From assembly GCF_905115235.1 (NCBI RefSeq), contig NC_051852.1, positions 79,654,374 to 79,718,373 of the forward strand: a DNA stretch of 64,000 nt, in the 5' to 3' direction. Positions 54,311 through 64,000 of this stretch are shown here, piece by piece. This DNA is from Hermetia illucens (taxonomy: Eukaryota > Arthropoda > Insecta > Diptera > Stratiomyidae). Under the pieces are notes generated by a model, which searched no databases, was not told the DNA's origin, and saw only the letters and a program-made list of their open reading frames with translations. A program made the translations under genes and the position numbers. Position 1 is the stretch's first letter. Each line of letters starts with the position of its first letter.

Positions 54311-56967
54311 TTTAAATAAAATAAAATTAGGAAATTGAAGGGAGTAAATTTGGAAAGCTAAGGGATGCTGAAACGTGGGAAAATGAAGAAATGTTAGATA
54401 TTAAATGCATTTTCTCGTTAGATTTTCCTTGGACAAGGCGATCGACCTGGTGACGATCGACACCAACGAAACCGGCACTATCACTATAGTGACAGTGTCC
54501 TGCCTAGAAGGAAGAGGTCTTCAATGTGGTCACGTAATCTGCGCTGGCGAAAAATCACTAGCAAAGTATGGTTTCAGCATTTAATGGAATGGAAAACGAG
54601 CGAAAGGAGGACCGAAGATGCTAATATGAGTTTTCACCTGGGTCAGACCAATAATCGAAGGAACTGGCGAACTCTAGATAAACAGATCCCGCCGCCGAAC
54701 GACACAAAGCCTGAATGAGAAGAAAATCACGTTACCAATTAATGAAAACGTCTTCGGGTTTTTTGGAGTCCTTTTACCCTTCGCAACCCTTAGCTTATTT
54801 TCCAATTTCGAATTGACACAAAAATCATCTCATTATGCTTAAACGGTCCGAACAATGACTTACAAATATTCATTCGAATCCACTTTTGATTGGTGAGCAA
54901 ACGTGCATATTATTAGGGTCCTATAGTTGATTTTCCAGTTTTCATGAAAACACCAAGGGTGAATAACACAAATGACCGCTAAATAAAACCAGAAAATTAC
55001 TAAAATTGTAATAAGCATCTTTTAAATGGTTTTGATGAGAAACGTTTTTCGGTAGTTCAGATTTAAAACTTTTCAGGTAATCCTCGTATACCGTTTTCGC
55101 CTGCAAAGTAGTCCAGAATTGAATCATCATCCATTGACAGTGCAGTTGTGAAGTTATAGCAATTTCATACACAGAATCATCGGTGGGCATGGGCATGAAG
55201 TTAGTTATGAATATTTACTGAAGGCTCTGAACAAATATGTTACATTTTTTCACATTCTACCCCTGTGTCCACCTTGGCGCCCATGAGATCTTCAATCGAA
55301 TGATCTTCCCCTTCGCCACAAGCTGCTACTGTACGCATTACAAAATATTCTTCTTGTAGGGCAAAACATTTGCTGTGCTTGTGCACTCCTGTTTACTTTC
55401 ACCATCCGTGTTCAGGTTGAGCTCGAAATTTACAGAGCTATTTTCCCGCTTATTGGGATTTGTAATGAAAACACCAAATGTATGTTATTAATTCGTCTAT
55501 TTTTCTTTCTTCTTCGAATGACCTCGTTTGTTTACTTTCGAGTACATTTATAATTATTAAAGTGAATTTCTTATGTTTCAATTTATTTCAATTTCTTTTT
55601 TATCTAGAACTATTCTCATGAAATCTTTGTATGTATTATAATTATAAATCGCTTTCTCGCTTGCAATGAAATACATTCACCATTCACACAAGAATTCTGC
55701 TCTATGTATGGGTTTTTCCGCTTCATGTATACTACATTACCAACTATCATCATCATCATTCATTATGTACGGCTACTAAGTAAAATTAGGATTTATAATT
55801 AATAGTTATGCAAAAGATTAAATTCTCACTAAAATTAAACCAATAAAAAAACATAAATTCTAATTCGCGCGTAATTGTAGGAGAAAAATTAATATTTTAA
55901 AATGAACAAAATTGGGAGAATAATGTACGTAACTAAAGCTAATACTTAAAGTAATATTCCGTCATATTCACGCGAACCAACAGTCATTTTCGCAAATACG
56001 TGGTGACCCGTCGTACCGAGAAAACGATCAAAGTGATTACTTTACTTTCGAATTCAAATGACTCGGAACGGCTGTACAGTTTAGCTCCTTGCACATGACC
56101 ATTTTTATGCTTCAAATTTGTCCCTGGAAGTCTACTACAAATGGAAACACTCGAGGGGCTCCCAAGTGAAGCTGAGCGATATTCCGAATCACCTCAGTGG
56201 GTAGGTGTGACGGTGAAATGTAAGAGTGCAACTTGTTCAAATCTTTCACGCTCAGTATGCAGTGAATTGATCAAATATACAACAGATTATTAATGTCAAG
56301 CTCAAAGTATTGTTGCAACTGTTTAATTCATTCCTTCTATCAAGTATAATCTACGGTGTTTCTGAATTCCCGGACAGTTTCAAAGTGTTATCATATTTTA
56401 GTTCGTAACGACATTGTAAATTAGGTGGACCCTTGAACATCATTTAACAACAAATTCCCAACGCTATGAGTTCTCAAAAATTCTATTCATTTATCGTTTA
56501 TCAAAATTCTCATGTTACATATCACTTAGGAAGTTCCAATGCAAATCCAGAAAAACAAACTGTATTCATATTTTGCCATTGAAATTGTTCCAGAAAAATG
56601 GAAGAAAACAAAACTCAGAACTTATTCATTTCCAATTGACTTCGCTTACTTCAGTTTTGATCGAGGTAATCTCAAAGCTTCGTGTTCACCTTCTCCATTT
56701 TAACGGAAATTTGAAAACGAAATAGGGAAAAGTAAAAAATTTATTATTAGTACATTCCATCATGAATTAGAATCGTATTTTTCTGCAGTTTGAGGGGATT
56801 TCATGTAAATTTATTCAGACCGTCATGTTTAATTTATTCATGTTATTATGGCTAGCATGGTGCATTCTGACGAGAACGATTTTTGTCTGTTTGCTGATAT
56901 TGTTTGCTGAAGTTATTGTTCCTTATGATTTCCTGTTTATTCTCACTTCTATTTCTCCGCACTTAGA
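54311..56967. other. spacer and presumed mrj 3' UTR
   Basis: The right part is probably the 3' UTR of the minus-strand mrj-like gene: an AATAAA on the minus strand lies at 56833-56838, about 130 bases after the stop. The remainder is AT-rich. A partly open segment at 54420-54600 reads LVTIDTNETGTITIVTVSCL in one frame but has no known match that I recognise. Confidence 0.4.
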
Positions 56968-57073
56968 TTAATTTTTAATTGAGGGAATCTTCTGAGCAAC
57001 TCCATTCACAGTCTTTGATTTGAGGACATCATTTTCGTATTTCATGACAGTCTCCTTGCCATTTTCATATACC
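56968..57073 (-). CDS. mrj: mrj last exon
   Basis: Acceptor TTTTTCAG ends at 57074 and a TAA stop sits at 56968-56970. The first base completes an arginine codon; then VYENGKETVMKYENDVLKSK and TVNGVAQKIPSIKN. Matches the conserved DNAJB6-type C-terminal block after the TTKR motif. Confidence 0.9.
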
Positions 57074-60000
57074 CTGAAAAACACACAATATAAACAATTA
57101 TTATAAAACACAGTAACGTTTTATATATTTAGTTAAAAAGACTGGGTGTTTCACAAGCCGAGAAACGCTTCAGGTATGGAGGATTTTGTGTTTGTCTATA
57201 TGGGACGAACCTTGAGTGCGCGCCAATTCCACTTGTATATAGCTAAAAATTCAATTGTGCACTATTTTTTTAAGAACCATTCAGACAACCAATTTGTTTT
57301 GGAAAGTACTGTATGTTATAGTTTGCTTCCGTTAGTAGTCTGCTTCACATTCGGATTTCAATATAATTTAGCAAGCATGCAGGAGTTCCCTTGAAACACG
57401 CATTAACGCAACCTGGATAAAGTGGCATTCCCCAACTGGTGTTCTTTGTGACCGACGTATCAGCGCACGTCCCAAATCTAAAATTTACTGCAATGTCGTT
57501 CGTCTGCCGCTCTCTATAGTTCTGAGTGTTGGCCGACTATAAAGGACAATGAACACGACTTGCGGTAATGGGGACGAAGATGGTGCATTGCACTGGTGGC
57601 GTGACACGTTTTGATCACGTCTGAGATGAGAATATCCGCGATCGATATGGGTTTGCACCGATCGTGGAAATATTGCGAGAGAGGCGTTTTCGATGGTGTG
57701 GTCACATAATTCACGCTAACGAGAATTCAACAACCAGTATTGGTCAGAACATCGAAGTCAATGGTAAGCAACCAAAAGCAGCCAAAGCAACAACAACAAC
57801 AAAACAACGTTGGCTTGATACACTGGATGGGGATTTAAAGGACTCGCGATTACATCCTGATCAGGCATTTGATAAAATAAAATGACGAACCCGATCACGA
57901 CGAGCCGACCTCGCTTGTGAACTGAAGGCTGAAGAAAAAGATGTGAGGAGCGACGAGTGCACAACAGCTCCGTGTCAGATAGCTAAAAATTCCATTGCCC
58001 TCTATTTTCTAGAACGCGATTTAAATAAATCATTTGATGGAAGGTCCTGTATTGGTAATAGTCAACCTCATACGCTTCACACTCTGAGTTCAATATTATT
58101 AGCAAATGCCAACAATTTAACCAACATCAAATATAAAAATGGGCTAGGAAGAATTAGATTCTTCTTGAATGGGATTTTAATATTTCACTCGAATGTCAAT
58201 TATTCTCGTTAATTAAGACGTCAGCATCTTATTTGTATGGCCTAGGATGCTGTTAATTAGCACGAAATTAATAAGTTTGAACTTCTATAACTTTGACACT
58301 AATAGTTGGATTTTCATGGAATTTGGCATGTGTATGCACGAGACTGTCCTCTATCACGGTGCAATTTAGTACACCTAGGACGATAATATACTATTAGCAC
58401 ATTTATTTGAGCAGATATCGGAATGGGACATATTTTGCGGCCTAGATTTCATCTAAGCGCACCACCCTGATTTTTTTTCGGATTTTTAGGTTGGGTAGTT
58501 TCCGAAAATGAGTCCCGTCTCACTTTAAGTGCGTACATTTTGACTCCTTACTCGCGAACTTTACAATTCACGCCTAAAATAATGTCAATTTCGGAAAGCA
58601 TAAATCCAGACCTTTCATTTGATACCCTACACGACTATATCCGGTGAAAAAAATTTTTGAATCCCCCTTTTACATGTATGCGTGGGATTTCATAGTTCCC
58701 CTCTGTCCACCAAATTTCGTTCGGATTAGTTTAGCCGTTTTGGAGAAAAATACGTGTGACAGACAGACATGGAATCGATTTTAATAAGGTTTTGTTTTAC
58801 ACAAAACCTTAAAACAGAACAGGGAAAAGTAGCTACTTCATATATGGGTCTTTAGTACGTCGTTTATCTCACTGGTACCGTTATAATAAATCGAAGGGGT
58901 TTTTTTTCGGGTGAATTTTAATATTATTTCAATTTAATTTATTAAAGATATCGAAATGGGAGGTATTTTTAGGCATAGACTAGATGGCACAGATGGTTGA
59001 AAGCTCAATACGAGATGAAACACTAATTCCGACGAAATGGGCCTTAACTATAGAATGTTGCCGAGCAAGAGCCTCACAGCTAGAACTATTTATTCACTAA
59101 ATTCACAATATAAAATATTAATATGTACATTCGTACATAAACAGTGTGATAAATATTTGTTTTATTCAATTCTCCCGATTATTCACCATTTTGGCTTATA
59201 TGTCATTACACCGTTCTGTTTATGGCGGGTAACCGGGACTCTACCGGACTATATCTTTGAGCTTTTCTGGAATGCTCTCCTTATATTCATCTTGGGATTA
59301 CAAAATTTTGGAGACATATAAAGCACATTAAAGAGTTTAATATTGCAAAGCTTGAAGACAATCGTACTATGATTAACAATTTAAAAGTAGATCTAATTTT
59401 CCTATTTCATGTGAATTTATTGCACTCTAAGGTAGCATAGAATAAGAGTATGAAACTAACTTGAATAGGCTGACATTCAGGCTTTCTCGCACGTAGCGAG
59501 ATATTCATAAACGTGGCTTGGTAATCATTTTCTGCTTTTTTAATCCAAACATTGGTTTTGTCCAGTTAAGGATATGGCTAATAACTTCTGACTACTTACA
59601 GAAGCATTACCTCTTAGCCAAATGTTGTAAGCGATAAAACTGAAGGTTTTGAAATATAATTAGAAACTTTTTTCTCTTTTCCGGATATTCCTGCATTGAC
59701 ACAGTCTACGAATCATTTTGAAATAGCGCCCGGTGTTTAGATCTTCATTTCACCCGCTCCTCTTCATTGATTTCGAGAAAGCCTTCGACAGCGTGACCAG
59801 GGAGTGCTCTACGCAGGAGGGACATTCAGAAACTAGAGCGACATATGATGGCGGAAAAAGCCGCGTGCTGCACCTAGGTAAAATCTTAGAAGATTTTCAG
59901 GTCCAAAGAGGAGTCCGCCAGGATTGCATCTTATCACTGATATTATTTCTTCTTGCTATCGATGAAGTTCTTCATGCTGCCTTGTCCGCAGGACGTGAAG

Positions 60001-63000
60001 GAGTTCAATGGACGATGGTATCTTTCCTCACCTCGACTATCCTATGACATCTATTTGCTCTATCACCGGGTAATAGACCTTGGCAAAATAACTCTGGATT
60101 TAGAAAGAGAGGCAAATAGAGTTGGACTGAAGATAAACACCAATAAAACCCACGCACACAGACGGAAGTGGCAGTGGATAAGTCACATATTAAAGAAGGG
60201 CGACAATTGCATTGCAAGTTATGCCATGCAGTGAAATCCACTCTCCCAAGATGACCGACGAATGGGTCACCAGAAAGGCCCTTGGCATAGAACAGTAGAG
60301 CAGTGCAGGAGATCTGAGAAAATCGTTGGGGGAACTAAAGCGCATTTCAGATTGGGTGTGGTTGAAGCACTATATCCCGCCAAGTGGTAAATGTCAACAA
60401 TATATTTATTTTTCTTCTTCTATGTGTTGATAGTGGCACCAATTCAGAAAATATGAGAGTTGTTTCCAAAGTAGTGCACAAAATCGTAATACTGCCTAGT
60501 GCATGAAGCAATATAAATGTAAATTGTCTCAATTGCAATTGAACTCGTGAAATGTTGTGCCAAAAATCCTCTAGAAATGCATAAGGTTTCAAAGGAGGTT
60601 TATAATGAATAGATTTTAGACTATAGTGAGCTAGCCGCTTCCATGAGGTCCGTAAAAGCATTGGCGATCAGCTTTCTCAATAAAGTTCTTCCAGTAAAAT
60701 ATGAGAATATATCATGTGCTACCGGAATGGCAACTCAATATTGTTGTTTCTCTAGTGGACGAGAAAGACCGCAATCAAAAGTCAAGCAGATGATAATTCT
60801 TGTCTATGATCATCAAGAGTTAATTTCAGCAAATAGAGTTTCATATAAAACTATGAAACGTTTTATTGCAGAAATTGAACGGAACGATATGTTAAAGCGA
60901 CATTACTACACCTTCCTTCTCATTTGTAAAGCAGTGATTTTGCATGGCAACGCACGTCTACTCATCGGGCCCATTGCGGTTGATGCATTGCGCCAACACG
61001 ACGTTTTGTTTCATGCACCCTGCAGGCCAGACATGAGTTCACCAAACTGGTTTTTAAATAAAAGGAGCATATTATATATATGCACAAAGTGATGGGAAGA
61101 ATAAGCGTTGAAAAGGAATATTGCATATAATAAAGTTTATTTTTAATTAATAAAAAAGTACTCATTATTTTTGAAATGAAATTGTCTCATTCTCAAAAGA
61201 ATTTAAAAAAATCTACGCCGCCAACTTTCAATATCGTTGGCCGATGTATTGGCGAGAAGCCTCAATGCAATGATCAAGGAAGGGGTCTTTCGAGCTGTAG
61301 AGGGTTTCTAATGCCGATTAGCAAGCAAAAATGTACAAGTATGTGCACTAATAAGCTGCTATGACACTTAAAATTGACAAAGCAGTTATAAGAATCAGTT
61401 ATAGATTTTCAGCATTTAGAACACATATGTGGAAAGGTCGACTTCAACCAGCTGAAATTCTGCTCAGAGGCTCATTCAATTTTTATTCGTTTTTCAGTCT
61501 GCTGACGCATATCTATTCACCACATCCGGGAAACCTAACAACACCTGACAAATGCAATGACATAAGGGTGTAGTTGTCAATCGAGTTCATATTGAATAAA
61601 GTCCTCAAATTGGCAACTTCTTTCTCTCAAATTTTCTCTTGATTAGAAAAACCCGTTGAGTGGTTCTCAACTTCCCTTTAATTAGAAAAAAATGCCAACA
61701 TAATTTCAACTTTATAAAATGGGGGTAATTACCTCTTAGTCATAATTTTCTTTCCGTTAACGAAGGTTGTTGAGGTTGATGTTCTTTTAACAGCACCGCC
61801 GCCACCACCACCGCTGCCATTCGATATGGAATTAAAGGACGAAAACGATGTGAATCCATTGCTTGGCGCGTCTGCGTTGAAGAAGTAATCCATCATTGAA
61901 CAACCCATCATTGGCGACATGAATGGCGACATGATTGTGTTTGGTGTGTGTGCATGACGGTTGCTACCACGTCTGTGACTACCATTTGCATGTGACATAT
62001 CTGAAAAGTAACGATACAATGCTAAAAACAATTGCACCTCAGGCAAATAGATAATACCCTACCTCCAAACAGTTCAGCGAAAGGTGAATTCACACCAAAG
62101 AACTCTCTGAAAACTTCTTCAGGCGGTCGGAAAACAAAACCGAATCCACCCAGTATATCGTCGAATTCATCAAACTCGTGGCGACCGCTTGTTCGATGAT
62201 GGCGATCACCGTGATCCATGAGTCCATCTTTTCCATACTGATCGTAAATGCGACGTTTCCTATCTGAAAATGTTTGTAAGAATTAGGAACATGTATAAAT
62301 AAAATACATTTTGCAATGAAAAACGAAAACAAAACTTGTATGCAATCAACTTATCAATAAATTGTTGAATTAGAACACAAACAAAACGCTGCAAAAATTA
62401 AGGGCTTGGCGTGAGGGGTGGCATGTCGCTGGCATACTCGCTGTCAGGGCAGGCTTGCAACAGCAGCACTTACAGTATCAAAGTAGACAATCTAAGGAAC
62501 CATTCTTAAGACTTTGTTAGTATCTTTGTTGAATGATGTCACAATTGTCAAACTGATGGAATACCCATGAGAGCAATCGAAGTTAGTTAATGGTGAACTT
62601 TGCAGTTTGTCTGTTAGCAGAATATAGAAGTTTCTTATGTTTTCAATGGAAAAACTCTCATTTTGTAAATATGATTTCCAAGTGAACGTTGAATCAGTTA
62701 TATTGATAGAATATTTCTCATAGGTATAGGAAAATCAAGTTATCGGTTTTCTTTGCTTTTAAAGAATTTGCAAGAGCTAAACGACGGTCGCATATAAAAT
62801 GCCGCTTATTTATGCACATGTATAAACTTTTCATCAAGGAGTAAAGCTGGTTGTCAATTGAAAACATATGTATTCATAATGATCCTTGTTAATTGTAGTA
62901 AAAATTCACACTAAAAAATCCGTTAAAAAATTGATTATCACACATGGACACAAAGCAATGTGATGGCACTTTCTCTCACGCTTTCTCTCTTTTATCTCTC

Positions 63001-63224
63001 AACATTTCTCTTTTTCTCTTAAAAATGATAAGCGCTGAGCGTACCAAACCATCTGAAAATCGGTGTTGATTCAAACAGACCTCGAAATGTGAAACCAGAG
63101 TAACGATTGCCACGTCTGTACGATGGCATTGAACCTGTTGACGGCGAATTACTACGATATGTGTAATGATGGTTTTGATGACTTTTATATGTTGATCTCG
63201 TATCGAAAATTTTTCGTTTGTGCT
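56968..63224 (-). CDS. mrj: DNAJB6/Mrj-type co-chaperone (3' part, with alternative exons)
   Basis: Hsp40 class B co-chaperone; DNAJB6/Mrj delivers clients to Hsp70 and suppresses aggregation. Exons on the minus strand are alternative a (63224-63045) or b (62263-62063), then 62000-61733 and 57073-56968. Both alternative exons start with the end of the J domain (KRRIYD or KRKIFD). Variant b adds QYGKDGLMD, a G/F-rich segment (FGFVFRPPEEVFREFFG) and an ELFG end. The shared 3' exons give a Ser/Thr-rich region, the conserved TSTSTTFVNGKKIMTKR and YENGKETVMKYENDVLKSKT. The HPD-containing exons lie beyond 64000. Confidence 0.9.
57135..57389. other. mrj intron start, possible GTCT-repeat end scrap
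   Basis: GAAACGCTTCAGGTATGGAG and GATTTTGTGTTTGTCTATAT resemble a very diverged copy of the repeat family end. No coding feature. Confidence 0.3.
57390..57930 (+). mobile_element. RTE-like LINE 3' fragment
   Basis: The C-terminal part of the same family as the relic at 35540-37930: a TGGTGTTCTTTGTGACCGAC block, then ILRERRFRWCGHIIHANENS, IGQNIEVNGK and KQRWLDTLDGDLKDSRLHPD. 5'-truncated, with stops. Lies in the last mrj intron, antisense to the gene. Confidence 0.7.
58265..58810 (-). repeat. GTCT-type interspersed repeat, diverged copy
   Basis: Reverse orientation. Blocks in order: CTTCTATAACTTTGACAC, CAGATATCGGAATGGGACAT, TTGATACCCTACACGACTAT, a shrunken GACAGACAGACA and the palindrome end GGTTTTGTTTTACACAAAAC. 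Older than copies 4-6. In the last mrj intron. Confidence 0.78.
59730..60390 (+). mobile_element. non-LTR retrotransposon fragment (RT middle and C-terminus)
   Basis: 59733-60047 encodes LLFIDFEKAFDSVTRE (motif A) and FQVQRGVRQDCILSLILFLL (motif B). Sequence near 60100 reads EREANRVGLKINTNKTHAH. After an internal deletion, 60158-60385 gives RRKWQWISHILKKGDNCIAS and a GVVEALYPAKW-like end. This belongs to a group near RTE; the exact clade is uncertain. Stops and frame breaks present. Confidence 0.62.
60391..61140 (+). mobile_element. mariner-type transposase relic
   Basis: 60643-61092 stays open: SKVKQMIILVYDHQELISAN, then LHGNARLLIGPIAVDALRQH (usual HDNARPH is HGNARLL, so the second catalytic D is lost) and FHAPCRPDMSSPNWF (third D site). 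The N-terminal half is not recognisable. It is a different mariner lineage from the 53-kb relic. Confidence 0.68.
61733..62000 (-). CDS. mrj: mrj shared exon: Ser/Thr-rich region
   Basis: Acceptor TTTTCAG ends at 62001 and donor GTAATT starts at 61732. Enters in phase 1 and reads DMSHANGSHRRGSNRHAHTP, MSPFMSPMMG, NGFTSFSSFNSISN, a run of six glycines and STSTTFVNGKKIMTKR. The Ser/Thr-rich part is the segment linked to anti-aggregation activity in DNAJB6. Confidence 0.9.
62063..62263 (-). CDS. mrj: mrj alternative exon b
   Basis: Acceptor TTTTCAG ends at 62264 and donor GTAGGG starts at 62062. 201 bases, phase 1 in and 1 out. Reads (D)RKRRIYDQYGKDGLMDHG, EFDEFDDILGGFGFVFRPPE and EVFREFFGVNSPFAELFG. 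This is the standard end of a class B J domain with its G/F-rich follow-on. Confidence 0.92.
62264..63044. other. intron between the two alternative mrj exons
   Basis: Contains a CT-rich tract at about 62970-63020 on the plus strand. No exon or repeat seen. Confidence 0.4.
63045..63224 (-). CDS. mrj: mrj alternative exon a
   Basis: Acceptor CAATTTAG ends at 63225. It enters in phase 1 like exon b and reads (E)HKRKIFDTRSTYKSHQNH, HYTYRSNSPSTGSMPSYRRG and NRYSGFTFRG. Two donors keep phase 1: GTCTGT after 63081 (144 bases) or GTACGC after 63045 (180 bases, adding LFESTPIFRWF). Unspliced, the frame runs to a TAA at 63019-63021. The KRKIFD start parallels KRRIYD of exon b, so the two look mutually exclusive. 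Confidence 0.7.
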
Positions 63225-64000
63225 CTAAATTGTTATTGTAAACAATTATTTATCGACTTAGTTATAAAAATAAATAATAAAAATCAAGTGCAAATTAAGA
63301 GACTGGATGCACTTCTTAAAAAGCTAGTATTTTTCGCCGGATTAAGATAAAATTAGTTCTTGAATTTGAATCTGATAAATTCACGGAAATCCAAAAATTT
63401 CAACAGAACTATAACAACGGGAAGTAGTTTTTTCTTCTGTTATATGTGTCGTTTTTTTGGCTTAATTTATAGTGGGAGAAACCACTTGTATTAAAAAAAC
63501 TTTTGCATTTTAACTTAAGAGGCTTCATAATTGTGAAGATCAAATGAGGGCGAACGGAAAACTGTTACGAAAAAGTTCAACAACAAGGGACTGCATATTT
63601 AGCATATATGAGAAAATTTAAGAGTAAAATGCGAGTAAAGAGTATCTAGAAAAACTGCTAAAACCCCTAATATAAACTGTTGTTTTTTTGTGTTGAAAGA
63701 GATTCATTTCATAGATTATTCATTAAAAAAAACTCCGCTATATTATTTACATCACATAAAGAAGGAGGGGTTGAGACAACGTACTTTGTACTATCTTTGC
63801 ACCCAATGTCATTAAAAACAAAATGACCGCGTTGAAAAATCCTGAACTTCGGAGAAATGCTAAGACGTTCACCTCAATCGACGCGGCAGGACGGGACCCC
63901 GTCCTGTCGAGAAATAGGCAAGAGTTCTTGATGCCTGGATGGCGTCAGAGCGTAAGTAAGTTAGTCATAGCAAAACAATTAAGTGTCTGCACACTAACTA
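63225..64000. other. mrj intron, no feature seen
   Basis: I searched both strands for the J-domain exon with its HPD motif and did not find it, so it lies beyond the window. A short palindrome (AGGACGGGACCCCGTCCT) sits near 63888-63905. Confidence 0.45.

Noticed and set aside
54420-54720. Partly open coding-like stretch
   Set aside because: No recognisable family in any frame and stops interrupt it.

Overview
The window reads as AT-rich nuclear DNA of an insect, most likely a non-drosophilid fly. The evidence is short-exon genes with GT-AG introns, conserved animal gene families, a eukaryotic tRNA-Ile with an RNA polymerase III T-run, and a dense load of LINEs, a SINE, Tc1/mariner relics and MITE-like repeats. 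No virus-like or LTR element was recognised.

Three host genes can be read well. (1) 1677-13831, plus strand: the 3' part (TM2 to TM12 and C-terminus) of an SLC6 transporter of the B0AT/NTT4-like group, in eight exons. The TM1 exon lies left of the window. (2) 47435-49006, plus strand: a complete five-exon RNF25-type RWD-RING ubiquitin ligase, about 377 residues. A tRNA-Ile(AAT) gene lies just upstream on the minus strand (46860-46933). (3) 63224-56968, minus strand: the 3' part of a DNAJB6/mrj-type co-chaperone. It has two alternative phase-compatible exons (63045-63224 and 62063-62263) that both begin with the end of the J domain, then two shared 3' exons. The J-domain start lies right of the window. 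A lone membrane-protein exon at 30121-30321 looks like the last exon of an amino-acid-transporter-like gene whose other exons I could not find.

The rest is mostly old mobile DNA. At 14-24 kb there is little but a SINE fragment, a near-perfect 149-bp inverted duplication (17502-17963) and RTE-like scraps. At 23.6-28.6 kb lies a nearly full-length but broken Jockey-type LINE on the minus strand, with a tRNA-derived SINE inserted in its ORF1 and flanked by a 5-bp duplication. At 28.7-46 kb there is a mosaic of LOA/I-like, RTE-like, R2/R4-like and CR1-like LINE relics and a Tc1 relic. At 50.4-53.5 kb a LOA-like LINE abuts a mariner relic. The last mrj intron holds RTE-like, mariner and repeat relics.

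One interspersed repeat family ties the window together. It is about 0.8 kb full length. One end is a 26-bp palindrome followed by a GTCT microsatellite, and the other end carries the motif CCGGTTTCCCGACTTGTT. At least ten copies or fragments are visible in both orientations. I found no new gene system. The best leads are the mrj alternative exon pair, this repeat family with a reconstructable empty site, the SINE family, the 149-bp inverted duplication and the orphan transporter exon.
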